A stretch of 64,000 nucleotides of DNA from contig JAEZGS010000011.1 of NCBI GenBank assembly GCA_023437225.1, positions 186,001-250,000 of the forward strand, read 5' to 3'. Below, one piece after another: positions 37,456 to 46,032 of this stretch; the first letter of the stretch is position 1, and each line of letters starts with the position of its first letter. The notes beneath the pieces were generated by a model, which did not search any database, had not been told where the DNA came from, and worked only from the letters and a program-made list of their open reading frames with translations. The DNA comes from Bacteroidota bacterium. GTDB lineage: Bacteria > Bacteroidota > Bacteroidia > Chitinophagales > Chitinophagaceae. A program made the translations under genes and the position numbers.

Positions 37456-39273
37456 ATGATGAAAGGATCTTTGCTGGCCTGCATCCTTTTTATTTTTCAA
37501 TATACAACTTCACAAGAGCCGACTTCATTTATCCGTATCAACCAATTGGGATATTTGAAAAATGCGAGCAAGGTTGCTGTAATGGGAACTTTTGCCGAAG
37601 CAAAAAAGAACTCATTTGAACTAATTGATGCAACGAATAACAAAGTTGTTTATACCGGAAAAGCAAGCAACTCATACGGAGCTTATGGTCCGTTCACGAA
37701 TTCATACCGCTTAAACTTTTCATCATACGAAAAGAGCGGACGCTACTATTTGCGTATGGATGAGGTCAGGTCACCTGTGTTTCACATCGGTAACAATGTT
37801 TATGATAATACTGCTGATTTTTGTCTGCGATATATGCGGCAACAACGAAGCGGATTCAATCCATTTTTGAATGATTCATGTCACACACGTGACGGGTACA
37901 CCTTATATGCACCTGTACCTGACAGTTCGTTCATTGATGTTACCGGCGGCTGGCACGATGCCAGCGATTATCTTCAGTACTCATCAACAAGTGCCAATGC
38001 CGCATACCATCTGTTGGCGGCGTACCGGGACTTTCCACATGTTTTCAAAGACACACGGAGGGAAAACGGCACTGAAGGAAGCAACAACGTAGCTGATGTT
38101 TTGGATGAAGCAAAATGGGGACTTACGTGGTTATTGAAGATGCATCCCCGGGAGGATTGGATGTTTAATCAACTTGGCGACGATCGAGATCATCGTGGTA
38201 TGCGAATACCCAAAGAGGATACGAATTATTATGGCAGGGGAATAGAAAGGCCCGTTTACTTTTGTACCGGCGAACCGCAGGTACGTGGAAAATTCATGAA
38301 TAATACGACCGGCGTTGCTTCTACAGCGGGCAAGTTTGCTGCAGCATTTGCACTTGGAAGCCACATGTTTGCTAAAGCTGATCCCCATTACTCGAGATTG
38401 CTCCAATCAAAATCAGAGTCAGCCATAAAGTTTGGCCTTGCAAAACCTGGTGCATGCCAAACAGCATCTGTATTATCGCCTTATATCTATGCGGAGGACA
38501 ATTGGCGCGATGATATGCAATTGGGTGCTGCCATGCTCGCACATAACAATGATGAAAAGTTTATTGAGATCGCATGGGAGCAGGCGAGGGCGGAGCCGAT
38601 CACACCGTGGCTGGGAGCCGATACGGCCAAACATTATCAGTGGTACCCTTTTATTAATGCCGGGCATTATGAATTGGCAAAGCTCGTAAATGACGGCCGC
38701 AGGGATTCTCTCATCGGATATTATCGCGAAGGCATCGAACGGGTTTATGCGAAAGCAAAGAGCAATGCATTTCTTCGCGGCATTCCATTCATATGGTGTA
38801 GTAACAATCTTACCGTGAGCTTTGCCATTCAGTGTTACTGGTATCGGAAGCTAAGCGGAGACAACAGTTTTATTGAGCTGGAACAGGCATGCATTGATTG
38901 GATCTTTGGTACGAATCCATGGGGAACAAGCATGGTGTACGGCTTGCCGTCGAAAGGCGACACGCCGGTGGATCCCCATTCTGCATTCACTCATCTCAAA
39001 AATTACCCGATCGACGGGGGTTTGGTGGACGGTCCTGTGTATACCACCATCTATAAGAATTTAATTGGAATAAAATTATTCGATGAAGACGAATATGCGC
39101 CATTTCAAAGTGAACTTGCAGTATATCATGACGACTATGGTGATTACAGTACAAACGAGCCGACAATGGACGGTACGGCTTCATTGATCTACCTGCTTGC
39201 AGCGATGCAATCAGAACAACAACCCGGAAGTAAAAGGAAAAATCTAAAGCATGAGAAGCAAAGCAAGCATTAA
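37456..39273 (+). CDS. Glycoside hydrolase family 9 enzyme with N-terminal Ig-like domain
   Basis: The 605-residue protein has a signal peptide (GSLLACILFIFQYTTSQ), an Ig-like CelD_N domain (about 22-105, FIRINQLGYLKNASKVAVMG ... RYYLRMDEVRSPVFHI) and a GH9 (alpha/alpha)6 barrel. The aspartates are Asp168 and Asp171 in GGWHDASDYLQY, and the general acid is Glu568 in YSTNEPTMDGTAS. Family 9 enzymes cleave beta-1,4-glucans or related sugars, some acting as exo-glucosaminidases; the substrate cannot be chosen from sequence alone. It starts soon after the caspase-subtilisin gene and its end overlaps the next gene by 23 bases. Confidence 0.94.
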   Translation: MMKGSLLACILFIFQYTTSQEPTSFIRINQLGYLKNASKVAVMGTFAEAKKNSFELIDATNNKVVYTGKASNSYGAYGPFTNSYRLNFSSYEKSGRYYLRMDEVRSPVFHIGNNVYDNTADFCLRYMRQQRSGFNPFLNDSCHTRDGYTLYAPVPDSSFIDVTGGWHDASDYLQYSSTSANAAYHLLAAYRDFPHVFKDTRRENGTEGSNNVADVLDEAKWGLTWLLKMHPREDWMFNQLGDDRDHRGMRIPKEDTNYYGRGIERPVYFCTGEPQVRGKFMNNTTGVASTAGKFAAAFALGSHMFAKADPHYSRLLQSKSESAIKFGLAKPGACQTASVLSPYIYAEDNWRDDMQLGAAMLAHNNDEKFIEIAWEQARAEPITPWLGADTAKHYQWYPFINAGHYELAKLVNDGRRDSLIGYYREGIERVYAKAKSNAFLRGIPFIWCSNNLTVSFAIQCYWYRKLSGDNSFIELEQACIDWIFGTNPWGTSMVYGLPSKGDTPVDPHSAFTHLKNYPIDGGLVDGPVYTTIYKNLIGIKLFDEDEYAPFQSELAVYHDDYGDYSTNEPTMDGTASLIYLLAAMQSEQQPGSKRKNLKHEKQSKH

Positions 39274-40051
39274 AAGTCATCCTATCCATCCGATCCTTAT
39301 TTCGTTTCCTGTTGCCCTGTTCATGGGGACTATAGTATTTGATCTGTTAGCGGTACTGATCGATGATCCGGCGTTTCTGGCCACAGGTTACAACATGGAA
39401 ATATTCGGGGTGATCATGGCATTTGTTGCTGCGGTGCCAGGCATCATCGATTACATTTATACTGTCCCGCCACAAAGCTCTGCAAAGAAACGTGCGGCAA
39501 AACACGGGATAATCAATACAACTGCCACACTGATATTCCTTGCATGCTGGATCATGCGTGGACATTTGGGTATTTCGCTGGTGTATGTATTACCCATGGA
39601 GATCGTTGGGGCGATTTTGCTGGGAATTGGCGGGTGGATGGGAGGCACACTCGTTTACAGAAACCAGATCGGGGTAGACCCCCGTTACGCGAATGCGGGC
39701 AAATGGAAAGAACTGTACCTGGATTCTTCAAGCGATACCATAGAAGCTGCGGAAGCAGCCAAATTACAGCATAACCAAATGATGCTATTACACTTTGGAG
39801 AAAAGCGAATTGTGCTTGCCCGCGGCGACCAGGGTCTTGTTGCCTTTGAAGACCGGTGTCCTCATAAGGGCGGTTCACTCGCAGGTGGGTCAGTGACCTG
39901 TAATACCGTTCAATGTCCATGGCACGGTTCACAATTCCGTATTGATACAGGAAACGTTACCGCCGGTCCCTCTCGCGAAGGCATTCCTGTTTATCCGGTA
40001 ATTGAAAAAGATGGTAAAGTTTTTATTCAGCACCTGACTGGCCGCGACTAA
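39251..40051 (+). CDS. DUF2231 membrane domain fused to a Rieske [2Fe-2S] domain
   Basis: The 266-residue protein combines a four-helix DUF2231 membrane domain (about 1-145; HPIHPILISFPVALFMG, FGVIMAFVAAVPGIIDYIY, AAKHGIINTTATLIFLACWI) with a C-terminal Rieske domain. The cluster ligands are all present: Cys203 and His205 in CPHKGG, and Cys222 and His225 in CPWHGSQF. DUF2231 proteins probably bind haem through histidines in their helices (family-level idea), so the fusion could be a small membrane electron carrier. The gene overlaps the GH9 gene by 23 bases. Confidence 0.9.
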   Translation: MRSKASIKSHPIHPILISFPVALFMGTIVFDLLAVLIDDPAFLATGYNMEIFGVIMAFVAAVPGIIDYIYTVPPQSSAKKRAAKHGIINTTATLIFLACWIMRGHLGISLVYVLPMEIVGAILLGIGGWMGGTLVYRNQIGVDPRYANAGKWKELYLDSSSDTIEAAEAAKLQHNQMMLLHFGEKRIVLARGDQGLVAFEDRCPHKGGSLAGGSVTCNTVQCPWHGSQFRIDTGNVTAGPSREGIPVYPVIEKDGKVFIQHLTGRD

Positions 40052-40085
40052 TCAATATCTTTGCGCCCTTTGCAAAGCAACAGGT

Positions 40086-41330
40086 ATGAAGCGTGTGACA
40101 TTTTTATTCCTTGCAGTGATCTTCTGTCTATACTCCGTTTCCGGAGCGCCTATGCGCAATGGTATGTATCGTGGAATCATTGAAAGAACTGATGGTATGA
40201 ACATCGTGTTCAACTTTGAGATTCTGGCTGAAAACCGCCGGCAGGTGCTGTACATTATTAATGGCGAAGAACGGATGCTTGTTGATCAGATCGAAGAACA
40301 AAATGATTCAGTTATTATTAGTCTTCCCTTCTATGAATCTTCGTTTCGCGTCAAAGTGAGTGATGATGGGGATCTGCACGGATCGTGGATCAAGAAACTT
40401 GCTGAGCGTGACCAGGTGCTGCCCTTCTCAGCCGATTACAATAACCCTGTTCGATTTATAACTGAGAAGCCAACGAAGTTCAATGTCGAAGGAAGATGGG
40501 CAGTTGAATTCAGTAGTGCAGGAAAGACCAGCATGGCAGTGGGAGAGTTCAGGCAATTGGGAAGTAAAGTTACCGGAAGCTTTCTGACCAATGATGGAGA
40601 TTATCGCTTTCTCGAGGGAGTTGTGTCTTCGGACTCCCTGATCCTCTCAGGCTTCGATGGCGGCTTTGCAGTTCTGTTCACTGCGAAAGTTAACGGCAAC
40701 AATACTCTTACCAATGGAAAGCTTTTTTCCGGTGCCCGCGGCAAATCGGACTGGATGGCAACAAAAGACGAGAATGCAGAGCTTGATGATGAATATGCAA
40801 TCACCAGGATGCGCGAGGGGAAGACCAGTCTATCTTTTAGTTTCGAGGATATTGATGGGAAGAAAGTATCAATCAGCGATCCGAGGTACCGCAATAAGAT
40901 CGTCATCATCCAGATACTTGGTTCATGGTGCCCCAATTGTATTGACGAAACCCGCTATTTGATCTCTCTTTATGAGAAGTACCATAAGCAGGGAGTGGAA
41001 TTTATCGCACTTGCCTATGAGCGAACGACGGATAGGGAACGGTCCATTGCTGCTTTACAAAGGTTACGTGATCGACTGAAGATACCATATACTATTTTAT
41101 GGACTGGCGTAACTTCTTCCGATGCATATCTTACCGAAAAGACATTACCAGAAGTTGAGAAAATCAAAGTGTTTCCGACAAGTATTGTTGTTGATCATAA
41201 AGGAACTGTAAGAACCATTCATACAGGATTTTCCGGGCCAGGAACCGGTATGCATTACGAAGAGCATAAGAAGAAATATGAATCGATGCTTAAAGATCTT
41301 ATTGCAGAAAAAAAACGGTCGAACAATTAG
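40086..41330 (+). CDS. TlpA-like thioredoxin-domain protein with N-terminal beta domain
   Basis: The 414-residue exported protein (signal MKRVTFLFLAVIFCLYSVSG) has about 240 residues of beta-rich lipocalin-like sequence (MYRGIIERTDGMNIVFNFEI; VEGRWAVEFSSAGKTSMAVG). A TlpA/AhpC-type thioredoxin fold follows with redox-active Cys282 and Cys285 in LGSWCPNCIDE and the cis-proline region KVFPTSIVVDHKG. It is typical of Bacteroidota periplasmic redoxins that reduce disulfides or act in cytochrome maturation; the partner is unknown. A terminator overlaps its stop codon. Confidence 0.9.
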   Translation: MKRVTFLFLAVIFCLYSVSGAPMRNGMYRGIIERTDGMNIVFNFEILAENRRQVLYIINGEERMLVDQIEEQNDSVIISLPFYESSFRVKVSDDGDLHGSWIKKLAERDQVLPFSADYNNPVRFITEKPTKFNVEGRWAVEFSSAGKTSMAVGEFRQLGSKVTGSFLTNDGDYRFLEGVVSSDSLILSGFDGGFAVLFTAKVNGNNTLTNGKLFSGARGKSDWMATKDENAELDDEYAITRMREGKTSLSFSFEDIDGKKVSISDPRYRNKIVIIQILGSWCPNCIDETRYLISLYEKYHKQGVEFIALAYERTTDRERSIAALQRLRDRLKIPYTILWTGVTSSDAYLTEKTLPEVEKIKVFPTSIVVDHKGTVRTIHTGFSGPGTGMHYEEHKKKYESMLKDLIAEKKRSNN

Positions 41331-41348
41331 TCGACCGTTCTAATTTTT
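41314..41348 (+). terminator. Rho-independent terminator overlapping the stop codon
   Basis: A perfect 9-bp stem (AACGGTCGA at 41314-41322 and TCGACCGTT at 41331-41339) precedes CTAATTTTT. The stem includes the last codons and the stop of the thioredoxin-like gene. UbiD therefore probably has its own promoter. Confidence 0.8.
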
Positions 41349-41367
41349 AATTCCACAAAACATTCGA

Positions 41368-43206
41368 ATGGCATATTCATCTCTGGAAGCGTGTTTGCAG
41401 GATTTGGAAAAGAACGGACAGCTGGTTCGGGTTAAAGAAGAAGTAGATCCCCATCTCGAAATGGCTTCCATTCATTTACGCATGTATGAAGCTCAGGGTC
41501 CGGCAATATTGTATGAAAACGTGAAAGGAAGCAGGTTTCGGGCGGCATCAAATATATTCGGCACACTTGAACGTAGTAAGTTCATCTTTCGCGATACATT
41601 AAAAAGTGTTCAGCAGATCGTTCAGTTGCGGAATGATCCGATGAAAGCTTTTAAACATCCTTTGCAAAATGCTGGGGCTGCAATGTCTGCAATAAGCGCA
41701 TTGCCTTTGAAGAATCCTTCCAGTAAACCGGTAATGTATGAAGAAATTAAAATTCAGGACATCCCACCGATTCATCACTGGCCGATGGATGGAGGTGCTT
41801 TCGTTACGCTGCCTCAGGTGTACACTGAAGATATCGATCAGCCGGGAATAATGAAAGCGAATCTGGGCATGTATCGGATCCAGCTCACAGGAAACCAATA
41901 TGAGCCTGACAAAGAAATCGGGTTGCATTACCAGCTGCACAGAGGTATAGGTGTACATCAGTCAAAAGCAAACCGAAAAGGGGAGCCTTTAAAAGTGAGC
42001 ATCTTCGTTGGTGGCCCTCCTTCACATACCGTTGCTGCCGTAATGCCATTACCTGAAGGTATCAGTGAAATGACATTCGCGGGTTTACTTGCAGGCAGAA
42101 GATTTCGTTACACTTATGACGATGGATTTTGCATCAGTACCGATGCTGATTTCGTTATAACAGGCGAGGTGTATCCTGGAGAAAATAAACCCGAAGGGCC
42201 TTTCGGAGATCACCTTGGATATTACAGCTTGACGCATCCATTTCCATTGATGCGCGTACGTAAAGTATATGCGCGAAAAAATGCAATATGGCCATTTACC
42301 GTTGTCGGGCGACCTCCACAGGAAGACACCAGTTTTGGTCAGTTGATACATGAGATTTCTGGAGCTGCAATTCCGCAGGAGGTTCCCGGTCTCAAAGAAG
42401 TTCATGCAGTGGACGCCGCCGGTGTACATCCTTTACTGCTTGCTGTTGGAAGCGAGCGCTATCTTCCCTTTGCCCCATTCAAACAACCTGCTGAATTGCT
42501 TACAATAGCCAATCACGTATTGGGGACCGGACAGTTAAGTCTTGCTAAATTCCTTTTTATCACAGCAGACGACGAACAAAAAATACATACACACGATATC
42601 GGCAACTTCTTTCAATTTATGTTGAAAAGAATACATCTGGATCGCGATGTGCATTTCTATACCAACACCACAATTGATACACTCGATTATTCTGGTACGG
42701 GGCTGAACTTTGGAAGTAAAGTGGTGTTTGCCGCATACGGTGAAGTGGTCCGGGAACTGTGTAATGAAGTGCCGGACGCGATGAAGAATTTGCAGGGTGT
42801 TGAGTCTGTGCAATTGGTAATTCCGGGAATAGTGGCGATGCAAACAAAGAAATATGTTGATGAAAACGTTACTCAGGTTGAATTGCAACAACTTAATGAG
42901 CAATTGAAAAACAGACTGGATGAGTTGACTCAATTGCCGATGATCGTATGGTGTGATGATGTTGAGTTTGTTGCTGCCAATCTTCGCAACTATCTATGGG
43001 TAACATTTACACGGAGCAATCCCGCAACAGATATACACGGCATCGCATCCTTTACCAAGAACAAGCACTGGGGCTGCAATGGCCCACTGATCATAGATGC
43101 ACGGGTAAAGCCGCATCACGCACCGCCCGTTGTGCCGGATCCCGCAGTGGAGAAGAAAGTGGACAGGCTCTTTGATAAGGGTGGGAGTTTGCATGGAATA
43201 ATTTGA
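41368..43206 (+). CDS. ubiD: UbiD-family prenylated-FMN decarboxylase
   Basis: The 612-residue protein is a UbiD-type decarboxylase over its whole length: SLEACLQDLEKNGQLVRVKE at the start, GPAILYENVKGSRF, the MYRIQLTGNQYEPDKEIGLH stretch with the conserved arginine region, FGDHLGYYSL with the catalytic acid, FTVVGRPPQEDTSFGQLIHE, and a C-terminal HWGCNGPLIIDARVKP. Members of this length in Bacteroidota are usually assigned to quinone, mainly menaquinone, biosynthesis and need prenyl-FMN made by UbiX. No ubiX is seen nearby. It is cytoplasmic. Confidence 0.9.
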   Translation: MAYSSLEACLQDLEKNGQLVRVKEEVDPHLEMASIHLRMYEAQGPAILYENVKGSRFRAASNIFGTLERSKFIFRDTLKSVQQIVQLRNDPMKAFKHPLQNAGAAMSAISALPLKNPSSKPVMYEEIKIQDIPPIHHWPMDGGAFVTLPQVYTEDIDQPGIMKANLGMYRIQLTGNQYEPDKEIGLHYQLHRGIGVHQSKANRKGEPLKVSIFVGGPPSHTVAAVMPLPEGISEMTFAGLLAGRRFRYTYDDGFCISTDADFVITGEVYPGENKPEGPFGDHLGYYSLTHPFPLMRVRKVYARKNAIWPFTVVGRPPQEDTSFGQLIHEISGAAIPQEVPGLKEVHAVDAAGVHPLLLAVGSERYLPFAPFKQPAELLTIANHVLGTGQLSLAKFLFITADDEQKIHTHDIGNFFQFMLKRIHLDRDVHFYTNTTIDTLDYSGTGLNFGSKVVFAAYGEVVRELCNEVPDAMKNLQGVESVQLVIPGIVAMQTKKYVDENVTQVELQQLNEQLKNRLDELTQLPMIVWCDDVEFVAANLRNYLWVTFTRSNPATDIHGIASFTKNKHWGCNGPLIIDARVKPHHAPPVVPDPAVEKKVDRLFDKGGSLHGII

Positions 43207-43272
43207 CAAGCGAAATGCGAAATGGGAAATGGAAATGGGAAAGGGAAAGGCAAAATTTTGTAAATTCAGGGC

Positions 43273-44334
43273 ATGCGCCCATTACCATCAACCTTAACAG
43301 ACCCGGTCTTTACCAGGCCGGCTGCTTATAATCGCTTCGATCGCTGGCTGATTTCGCTGATCAAAGATGAAAGGGATTTGCCGTTCCTCCACCTTACTTT
43401 GAAGTGCACCTTCATACTGATCCCGCTCGCGATATTGTGTTATGTATTGAAGGCCGGAACAATAAGCTGGTGGGTGATTGCAGTCGCCTACTTTGTGATC
43501 AATAATTTTTTGCTCAAAGGGCCATTCGGACTGATGCTTCATTGCACAAGTCACCGCACGCTTTTCAAAAAAGAATATGAGTTCCTGAATAATTATATCC
43601 CCTGGATCATAGCACCTTTCTTTGGACATTCTCCCGAAACCTATTATACGCACCATATAGGGATGCATCATCCCGAGAACAACCAGGAGGAAGATGAAAG
43701 TTCCACTATGCCCTACCAACGTGATTCGCTTCGTGGGTTCTTAGTGTATTTTGGAAAATTCCTGTTCTTTTCGATATATAACCTGCCTGCATACTTTCAG
43801 AGAAAACATCGGAAAAAATTTTTCTATCGCTTCATGCGCGGTGAAATATTGTTCATTGTTTTTTGCGTTCTGCTGTGGTTCATCAATTGGCCCGCAACGC
43901 TTGTTGTGTTCATTATTCCATTGTTCATGTTCCGACTTATTGCTATGATGGGCAATTGGGCACAGCACAGCTTTGTAAGCGCAGAAGACCCAGGCAATGC
44001 ATATAAGAACAGTATCACCTGCATCAATACATCCTATAACGTTAAGTGTTGGAACGATGGGTATCATATCAGCCATCACGTCCGGCCTGCAATGCACTGG
44101 ACGGAACATCCTTCGTATTTCCTTAAGACGATCAACGATTACTATAAAAACGATGCAATCATATTTGAAGGCATTCATTTCCTACACGTGTTCATCTATT
44201 TGATGCGAAAGCGCTATGATCTCCTTGCTAAACATTTCGTCAACTTGAATAACAGGTTTTCGTCAGACGATGAGATCATCGAGTTTCTTAAATCGCGCAC
44301 AAGAAAAATCGATGTACAGGTAATGGCAGCTTAA
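43273..44334 (+). CDS. Membrane fatty acid desaturase
   Basis: The 353-residue protein has several hydrophobic segments (LTLKCTFILIPLAILCYVLK; ILFIVFCVLLWFINWPATLV) and the three histidine boxes of di-iron desaturases: LHCTSHRTLF, YTHHIGMHHPENN and the C-terminal DGYHISHHVRPAMHW. It introduces a double bond or hydroxyl into acyl chains at the inner membrane, using reduced electron carriers not encoded here. The next gene starts 10 bases later. Confidence 0.9.
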   Translation: MRPLPSTLTDPVFTRPAAYNRFDRWLISLIKDERDLPFLHLTLKCTFILIPLAILCYVLKAGTISWWVIAVAYFVINNFLLKGPFGLMLHCTSHRTLFKKEYEFLNNYIPWIIAPFFGHSPETYYTHHIGMHHPENNQEEDESSTMPYQRDSLRGFLVYFGKFLFFSIYNLPAYFQRKHRKKFFYRFMRGEILFIVFCVLLWFINWPATLVVFIIPLFMFRLIAMMGNWAQHSFVSAEDPGNAYKNSITCINTSYNVKCWNDGYHISHHVRPAMHWTEHPSYFLKTINDYYKNDAIIFEGIHFLHVFIYLMRKRYDLLAKHFVNLNNRFSSDDEIIEFLKSRTRKIDVQVMAA

Positions 44335-44344
44335 CCGCGCATGT

Positions 44345-45154
44345 ATGTTGAAGACACATTATAAAAAGGAACTGCTTTGGAGCCAGTCGCTAAAAAAGGG
44401 CAGTGCCGCTAAAAAAGAAGTTACCAGGCTTCAATCCTGGCTGATGTTGCATGAGATGGCCGCTCCCGGAACTATTTCCGTCATCGGTATCGACGGAGAT
44501 TTTGGTAATGCCACCATGCAGGCAGTTAAATTGTTTCAACGAAAATTGAAGTTGCCGGAATCCGGAGTTGCAGATATGCGAGTGCTTGATGCACTTGTTC
44601 TCCCTTTGAAAAAAGCGTTTGAAGGCAAGGCTGTTGGAAGTACTCTTGCGGAGTACGTCGTTTCATATGCAACAAACCATCTCAATAACCACCCATTTGA
44701 ATTGACCATTCGAGCGCAGGCAAACTGCGGGCCGTGGGTTCGAAGCTATATGGACGGCAATGAAGGTCAGAGCTGGTGGTGGTGTATGGGATTTGTACAG
44801 GCGGTAGTCGACCAGGCCTTCAGTGCAATGGGTTTAAGCTTTAAACAATTTATGCCACACACATACAGTTGTGACAGCGTAGGTATGAATGCTTTGAATA
44901 ATGGCTCGCTCGTAAGGTATTCAGCGTTACGGAAGGATCCGTCGCTTGCAAGGCCCGGTGACATTTTTCTCGTTCAGAAATCTCCTTATGACTGGATCCA
45001 TACCGGTATCATTACACGGGCAGACAACGATGTGTTTGAAACGATCGAGGGCAATACAAATCGTGCGGGCTCTCCGAATGGAGACCGTGTGTTCAGACGT
45101 ATCCGAAATTTCAGGCTTTCGAAAATCGACGTAGTGCAACTTCCGGAAATGTGA
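44345..45154 (+). CDS. Peptidoglycan-binding protein with CHAP-like cysteine hydrolase domain
   Basis: The 269-residue protein has an N-terminal PG_binding_1 domain (about 25-80; VTRLQSWLMLHE ... GIDGDFGNATMQAVKLFQRK) and a C-terminal CHAP/NlpC-like domain. Its NCGPWVRSYMDGNEGQSWWW stretch is followed by Cys147 (WCMGFVQAVV), and His219 lies in DWIHTGIITR, which suits a Cys-His catalytic pair; RPGDIFLVQ precedes it. It probably cleaves wall peptides or binds peptidoglycan. There is no clear signal peptide, which is odd for such a protein and could mean a non-classical export route or a phage-like or effector origin. It converges with the flavoprotein gene 2 bases away. Confidence 0.83.
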   Translation: MLKTHYKKELLWSQSLKKGSAAKKEVTRLQSWLMLHEMAAPGTISVIGIDGDFGNATMQAVKLFQRKLKLPESGVADMRVLDALVLPLKKAFEGKAVGSTLAEYVVSYATNHLNNHPFELTIRAQANCGPWVRSYMDGNEGQSWWWCMGFVQAVVDQAFSAMGLSFKQFMPHTYSCDSVGMNALNNGSLVRYSALRKDPSLARPGDIFLVQKSPYDWIHTGIITRADNDVFETIEGNTNRAGSPNGDRVFRRIRNFRLSKIDVVQLPEM

Positions 45155-45155
45155 T

Positions 45156-45632
45156 CTAACGTTCACCAAAGCCTGGTGCAAAAAGACTGTTTTCAAACCG
45201 GCCGGTCTTCTTATTAATGCGGATTGCATAAACGACGCCGCTCACTGTTTCCATTTCGTCCGTATGAAAAGGCCAGGAAGAAACGAGTTCCTTATTCTTA
45301 CTGCATGAAAGTGGCAGATTTCTTTTCAGGAGCTTTTGTAAAGCAGATCTGCGTTGTTCCTGTTCAGTAATTTCTTCGAACACACCCCAGCACACTACGC
45401 TTTTCCAGTTAGCAACATTCGTCAGATCATCAACTTCAAAACACACATCAGGGTTATAGCGCATTAGCGTTACCTTAAGGCCCTCTTCGGAATGACAGTA
45501 TATGCTGTCGTTTTCATATACATAACTGGTAGGCACAACATAGGTAAGACCATTCGCATGGCAACCGATGCGGCCGATAACCTGGCGGCATAGCAGGTTG
45601 TCGATTTCCCGGGTGGAGAGTGTTCCTAACAT
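45156..45632 (-). CDS. NimA-like pyridoxamine 5'-phosphate oxidase-family flavoprotein
   Basis: The 158-residue protein has the compact split-barrel FMN-binding pattern: LSTREIDNLLCRQVIGRIGC, YVVPTSYVYENDSIYCHSEE, KVTLMRYNPDVCFEVDDLTN and NWKSVVCWGVFEEI. This matches the nitroimidazole-reductase-like (NimA) PNPOx subfamily. Its reaction is unknown. An inverted repeat (CTAACA-TT-TGTTAG) lies just upstream of the start. It converges with the peptidoglycan-binding gene. Confidence 0.86.
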   Translation of the reverse strand: MLGTLSTREIDNLLCRQVIGRIGCHANGLTYVVPTSYVYENDSIYCHSEEGLKVTLMRYNPDVCFEVDDLTNVANWKSVVCWGVFEEITEQEQRRSALQKLLKRNLPLSCSKNKELVSSWPFHTDEMETVSGVVYAIRINKKTGRFENSLFAPGFGER

Positions 45633-46032
45633 GGCTGAAGGTTTTGTTCAATCTAACATTTGTTAGTATTAAAAAATCATGACCTTCCTCACTCATTCTA
45701 CTGACAATTATGTAATGTATTAGTATTCTTTGTATTATTGCATTAGCAAAAACACTTAAAAAAAACAGCGTCCGTTCCCTTAAATAGGGTAATAATACGA
45801 TGGTTTTCAAGGGAAACTGTAGTATTTTATCCTCCTGAAAGCAGTGAAAATTACGAGTGGAGAGTGGGGGGATGCTTTTATTTTTTGATATGTTTTTGTT
45901 TATTCGCACCGATAATAAGATACCGTAACCTAAATTTTTTTCCATGCATGTGCTTATCATTCCCCCAGCGGAACCATTCGCTCGTATATCACTGAAAACA
46001 AGGAAAATTAACATACTCATTGCCCTTTAGCA
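45633..46032. other. Regulatory intergenic region upstream of the polysaccharide operon
   Basis: This 400-base AT-rich gap separates the divergent flavoprotein gene and the wza-like gene. It holds a CTAACATTTGTTAG palindrome (45653-45666) beside the flavoprotein start. It also has a 7-bp inverted repeat, TTCCCTT (45775-45781) and AAGGGAA (45809-45815), on the polysaccharide side. I see no supported protein gene and no clear Bacteroidota promoter consensus, but both promoters should lie here. Confidence 0.55.

Noticed and set aside
45514..46020. 168-codon minus-strand frame across the capsule promoter region
   Set aside because: It overlaps the well-supported flavoprotein gene out of frame and has low-complexity, unrecognisable content.
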